NCBI GenBank assembly: GCA_028751875.1
Contig: CM054155.1
Location: 5,041,736-5,105,735, forward strand
From: Rapana venosa
Taxonomy: Eukaryota; Mollusca; Gastropoda; Neogastropoda; Muricidae
Length of the DNA: 64,000 nt
Direction: 5' to 3'
Shown here piece after piece: positions 59,721 to 64,000 of the stretch. The stretch's first letter is position 1. The number at the start of each line of letters is the position of its first letter. The notes beneath the pieces are model-generated. The model was not told where the DNA came from. It saw only the letters and a program-made list of their open reading frames with translations, and did no database searches. Made by a program: the position numbers and the translations under genes.

Positions 59721-60837
59721 CCCCACAAAACATACACAAAATGAACACATACTTTAAAGAAAACTTTGAACCCCCCCCAACGAACGCAAAAAAGGCTTCC
59801 CCACACACATACACACACTCACAATGTTTACATCGATGTGCATTTTGCTTTTGACCTATTCATATTTTTCGCATTTTTTTTTAAAGTCAACCCTTTGAAA
59901 CTTCTCAAAAATTTATGAAATGGAATTAAAAAGTGTAAAGTTTTTTTAAAACACACACACAAAAAAAATGTATGTTGCATGAACATGAAACCCCGGCACA
60001 CAAAAACATGCACATGGCGCACGAGTGTGTTTTGATCCCCATGTATGAATTTTTTCCATTATTTTTTCAGTGCTAGTGCTAGATTTTTACTGAAGTTTTT
60101 AAAACTTTCAAGTGATTTTTTTAAATGTATACTTTTCTTTTTTCATGTATAGATTCACCTTAATATCCACATTCCATAAGCATCTGTCGGGAAATTTCCT
60201 CTGGACCTAGCAGATGGACACCAGCACAGTGAATGAACTTTTTTAAAAGGGAAAGACCCCGGGATCCTTTCCTAGGGGCCTATGTTTTTTTTTATTCCCT
60301 TTTTTTTTTTTCCCTATTCCAAATTTGGGATATCTCTGTTGCTAGTTTACAAAAGGTTTTTGAAAAAAACGTTGTTGTCTTTTATCATTTTTTTAAACAG
60401 AAGTTGATGTAGTTTCAGTTATTTTTTCTTCCGGGAAAAGTTTGTTTGATATAAAAAAAAAAACCAAACCATCTTTTAAATGAATGTTTTAGTTGGGGGG
60501 GGGGGGGAAGGGGCTCTGTTTCTTTTTAAAATTTTGATTGAATTACTTTGGAAAGGTGGGGTATTAATGTTCGTAAAATTAAAGCTTTTTGGTTTTAAGG
60601 TGGTTGTTGAAATAATTGTGGGGGTTTTTTTAGCTTCTAAAAACGTAAATTTACATTATTAAAATTACATTTATACTGGAGGTGGGTATTAGGGTGCATA
60701 AATGAAATCTGTTGTTTTAAAGGGGCTGTTAAAAATGTTTTTTGGGGGGTTTTAGTTGCTAATATTGATTTTGCTTCTTGTAAATTTTTAAAAATTTTGA
60801 CCAAAAATAGTTTTTTACTTTAAAAAAAATAGAAAAA

Positions 60838-60942
60838 ATATGGAACGTTCACGAATTTGGGGTTGTAACCTTTGCGCAGGGGCCATGCTAATCTTCTCTG
60901 TACTTTTCCAATTTTATTATATGTACTGGGGTAAACCAGTAC
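60838..60942 (-). ncRNA. U6: U6 spliceosomal snRNA (gene or close pseudogene)
   Basis: On the minus strand the core from ACAGAGAAGATTAGCATGG through CCCCTGCGCAA is intact: the ACAGAGA box that pairs with the 5' splice site and the AGC of the catalytic triad. CATATAATAAAATTGGAA matches the U6 5' domain, the 5' end can form a GTACTGG/CCAGTAC stem, and AAATTCGTGA..GTTCCAT plus a T-run ends it. Deviations (the loop of the 5' stem, the stretch after CGCAA, one lost G) look like the homopolymer-style errors seen all around it. No clear TATA/PSE promoter is readable upstream, so the choice between gene and pseudogene is open. Confidence 0.75.
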
Positions 60943-61009
60943 AACTATGAATTTTTTTCAATTTTTTTAAAATACCCCAAATTAAAGGAAAACCCCCATT
61001 TCTATGTGG

Positions 61010-63060
61010 TTTTTTTTTTACTTCCCTTCTAAAATAGAACAAAAATGTGTTTTTTATAATTTGACAAAAATCGGGCCCTTTCCGATTCATAGAAAAATTT
61101 TTTAATTTTTTGAAGCCTAAATTAAAAAAATTTTTAAAGGAATTATCTCCCCAAGTTTTTACGTCAAACTTTTTTCGACAATAATAGCACAAGCTGAACA
61201 CCCTGTGAAACCCCCTTTCCCAAAGAGGCCCCGCTCACTCCCAAAACCCTTCGATTGACTTTTCACGGGAAAACTGTATTTTTCCGCCCCTTCACGTGTA
61301 AAGGTGGAAAAAAGGGGGTTTCCCTAAGGGATGATAGTGAGGAAATACATTTTTTATGTTTTTAAACCCCGTAAATTCAACAAAACCTTTTTTTTCTAAC
61401 CGTCCATCGGCTCCCGGGGTTTGGGGGGTTTCTAGGGGAAAAACCCCCTTTGGGGGGGGGGTTTTATTTTCCCAAAGTAGGCCCTCTCGTTTATGAATCG
61501 CAAGAAAAATTTTAAAGCTTTAAACTGGAAATTAACCCTTAAATTTTGGGAAGAATCCCTCAGTTTTATTCCATCATGATTTTTTTGTTGGACACAAGTA
61601 TTTGAGGAAAAAAAAGGAAACGGGTTTTGAAAAAGAAAAAAAAAAAACTTAGGAAAAAAAAAAAAAATAGGAAAAGGGGCCCAAAAAACCCCCCTTTTTT
61701 CCAACGGTTATAAAAGGGCCCCCAAAAACCCGGCCTGAAGTTTGGGGGGAGCAAAGGGTTTTATAAAAAGGGTTTTTTTCCCCTATTTTTGAATAAAAAA
61801 AGGGTTCTTGGGGTTGTTCTTTTCCCCACTTGAGGAAAAACCCAAAAAAAACCGCGAACAAAAAACCCAAAAGAAGGTTTTTCTTTAAAATTTTTAAAAG
61901 GGTTTCTTTTCCTTTATTTTTGCCCCCCCAAAAGGTTTTAAAACCCCCAAATTTGGGCCCAATCTCCTTTGAATGGGTTTGCTGCCCATTTTTAAAAAAC
62001 CAAAAAAAAACCCATTTTTTAAGTTTAACAAAAAACCCCCCAAACCAAAAAGGGGTTGTTTTGTTTTTCTTAACGGGTTTTTCCCTGGGGAAACCGGGTG
62101 CCCCCCCCCAAACCAAACCCCCAAAAGGTTTTTTGGGTGCCCCAACTTTTTTTAAACTAAAAAGCTTTTTGGTAATGTTTTCTTCGGGTTTGAAAATTCA
62201 TCATGTATGCAAATTTTGAAAACATTTTACCCCTAAAATTTTTTCCAAGATTTTTTAAACTTTAAAAGAAAAAGTAAATTTAAAGGGGAAAAAATTTTGA
62301 ACCAGTTTAAGGGGGACCAAAAAAACTTTCCTTTCCCCCAAAACTTTTTGGGGACCCCCACAAGATCTGTTTTTGGGGTTTCCCCACTCTCTAAAAATTT
62401 TCAAATTAAACCGCTTTATCAAAAGGGCGGAATAAATTAAAATTTCTTTACGATGAACCCCCAAGTTTTTAAATTCCCATTTTTTTTTAAAAATCTGCCT
62501 TTCCCTCCGGGCCAAAATTTCCCCATCCCTCCCAAGATATAAGAACCAGGGGTCCAAGAAAAGAAAAAATCAAAAATCATCCTCTTTTGGGACCCCAAAA
62601 ACTTTCCCCCAAAAAATTAAACAAAACCCTTTCAAATGGTTTTTTGGGCAATCTTATCCCTCCTGCCCCACCGTGAAATAATTTTTTTTTGTTTCAACAA
62701 CCCCCTTTTTCCAACTTTTAAAATTTTAAAAAACCCAGTTCCCCCGCCCCTTTTTGCTGTTACCCAATTAATGATTTTTTTTCCCTTCCCCAAAAGAAAT
62801 TTGTTTTTCAAATGAAAACATTTAATTTCCTTCCTCTTCTTTTCCCTTATCTATAAATTTTTTTTTTGGTGGCCACCCCCAACTCCTTAAACGATCAAAA
62901 CCTCGGGCCGGGTTTTGGACGGGGGTTTAAAAAAAAAAATCCTAAAAAATATCCTTTTGTGAATTCTTTTTTGGTTCCCCTTTCAAAAGGTTAAAAAATT
63001 CCAAAATTTTTTACCCCTCTATTTCAAAATTTTCAAAATCTTCCCCCCTTTTTCTTTCTT
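61010..63060. repeat. Corrupted second copy of 57735-59720
   Basis: Long identical words (for example agggatgatagtgaggaaat, atttttttgttggacacaag) alternate with stretches where bases have been turned into homopolymers. LINE landmarks recur: cccacaagatctgttttt (62360), aaaccgctttatcaaa (62409), ctctatttcaaaattttc (63015). Confidence 0.85.
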
Positions 63061-64000
63061 TTCCTTCTTCAAATTAATTATTTTTTTTTTAAAAAAGCAA
63101 CGGAAAAAATCCCCCCGGGAACACAAGGTTGGCCCCAAAAATTTTCCCCGAAAAAATTTTCTCCTTTTTTTTCCCCCTCGGGAAAAATACACCCCCCCCC
63201 CAAAAGTACATTTAAAACTTTAAAAAATTTCCACCTTAAAACAATTTTTTTCCTTAAAAAAATCCTTCCCAAAATCATCCAACCTTAAAAATTTTAAAAA
63301 AACCCCCAATTTTCCCAACAGGTTTAAAGGGCCATCCTGTGGGGTGTAAAATTGTTAAAAAAATTTTTAATTTTATTCCATAATGCGGGCCCTTAAAGTT
63401 GGAAAATTGGATTTAAAAATTAAATTTTTGTTTGCCTTTTGCACGACAGCGAAAAATTCCAAACCCTTGTTATCCCCAAAAAAACTCACCCGATCACTTT
63501 AAAAAATTTCAAAAACCATCCACCTTTCCCTTCCTTCTTCCTTTATTTTTTCCCTTTTCTTTTCTTTTTAAATATTAAAATTTTAAAGAAAACCGGAAAG
63601 AAGAAAACATCGCGGAAAGTAAAAGGACCTTCTGAAAGAGGAAATTCCGGGAAAAAATAATATTCAAACTTTTGGGTTCGGGCTTGAAAAATAAAAAGGG
63701 CCGGGCAAAAACCCAGAAAGACCCTTCTTTCAAAAGGACCTTCAAAAAATTTTCCCAACCTTATCCCCAAAAAAGCACAAAATTGGGCCACAGTGAAAAA
63801 ATAAAACTGGGGGCATTTAAAATAAATCCCCAAGCCATCCAAAAAAGTTGGGGGGAAAAAGGCCACCGGGCGAAGGGGGGCCCCAACTAATGGGGGGAAA
63901 AAGGTTCCCAACCCCCCCTTTCAGTTGGAGTTCCTTCAAAGGACTGTTTTTATACCAAATAATTGTTTTTATCTTCCGGAAGCCAAAAACTTTTCCTTAA
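63061..64000. other. Low-quality terminal sequence, no gene recognised
   Basis: AT-, C- and A-run-rich text to the window edge. The open frames here have no recognisable motif and follow homopolymers. Confidence 0.6.

Overview
The window looks like animal nuclear DNA, probably from a mollusc and perhaps a gastropod (inference). Genes are split into small exons with GT-AG introns. Microsatellites and minisatellites are very dense. tRNA-derived SINEs and truncated non-LTR retrotransposons (LINEs) are scattered throughout. Only two protein-coding host genes can be supported, plus one U6 snRNA-like locus; most other long open frames are low-complexity repeats.

Positions 1-20143 hold the 3' nine-tenths of an alkaline ceramidase gene (ACER3 type, + strand). 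Nine constitutive-looking exons were assembled by matching splice sites, phase and homology. The visible exons carry the Ser/His, Asp and HxxxH residues of the catalytic zinc site; the N-terminal exon(s) lie off the left edge. One exon, encoding about one transmembrane helix, is present in two related 56-nt versions (9041-9096 and 10779-10834). Using both would shift the frame, so they look mutually exclusive. The introns contain a nested pair of LINEs with an 11-bp target duplication, a chimeric tRNA/5S-rRNA SINE with a 13-bp target duplication, and two minisatellites.

Positions 20144-37480 contain no convincing host gene. They hold a degenerate tandem repeat, a 78-bp minisatellite (about 27.75-28.68 kb), a 2.1-kb GA-rich minisatellite open in all six frames (29.25-31.32 kb), a 29-bp minisatellite with an internal ~500-bp duplication (31.8-33.06 kb), several SINEs and a frameshifted LINE (35.47-36.53 kb).

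Positions 37481-40730 hold a two-coding-exon STEAP-family metalloreductase (+ strand): an NADPH-binding domain, then a six-helix haem/FAD membrane domain. It has one apparent 1-base frameshift near 37836 and a 68-base poly(G) run in its intron.

Positions 40731-51550 are repeats again (three SINE families, a LINE 3' end, long CA/GT arrays). From about 51.6 kb to the end the sequence quality collapses into homopolymer-enriched text. This stretch still shows a U6-like snRNA (- strand, about 60.84-60.94 kb), a CR1/L2-like LINE (58.87-59.72 kb) and a corrupted second copy of the 57.7-59.7 kb block at 61.0-63.06 kb. Annotation there should be treated with caution.
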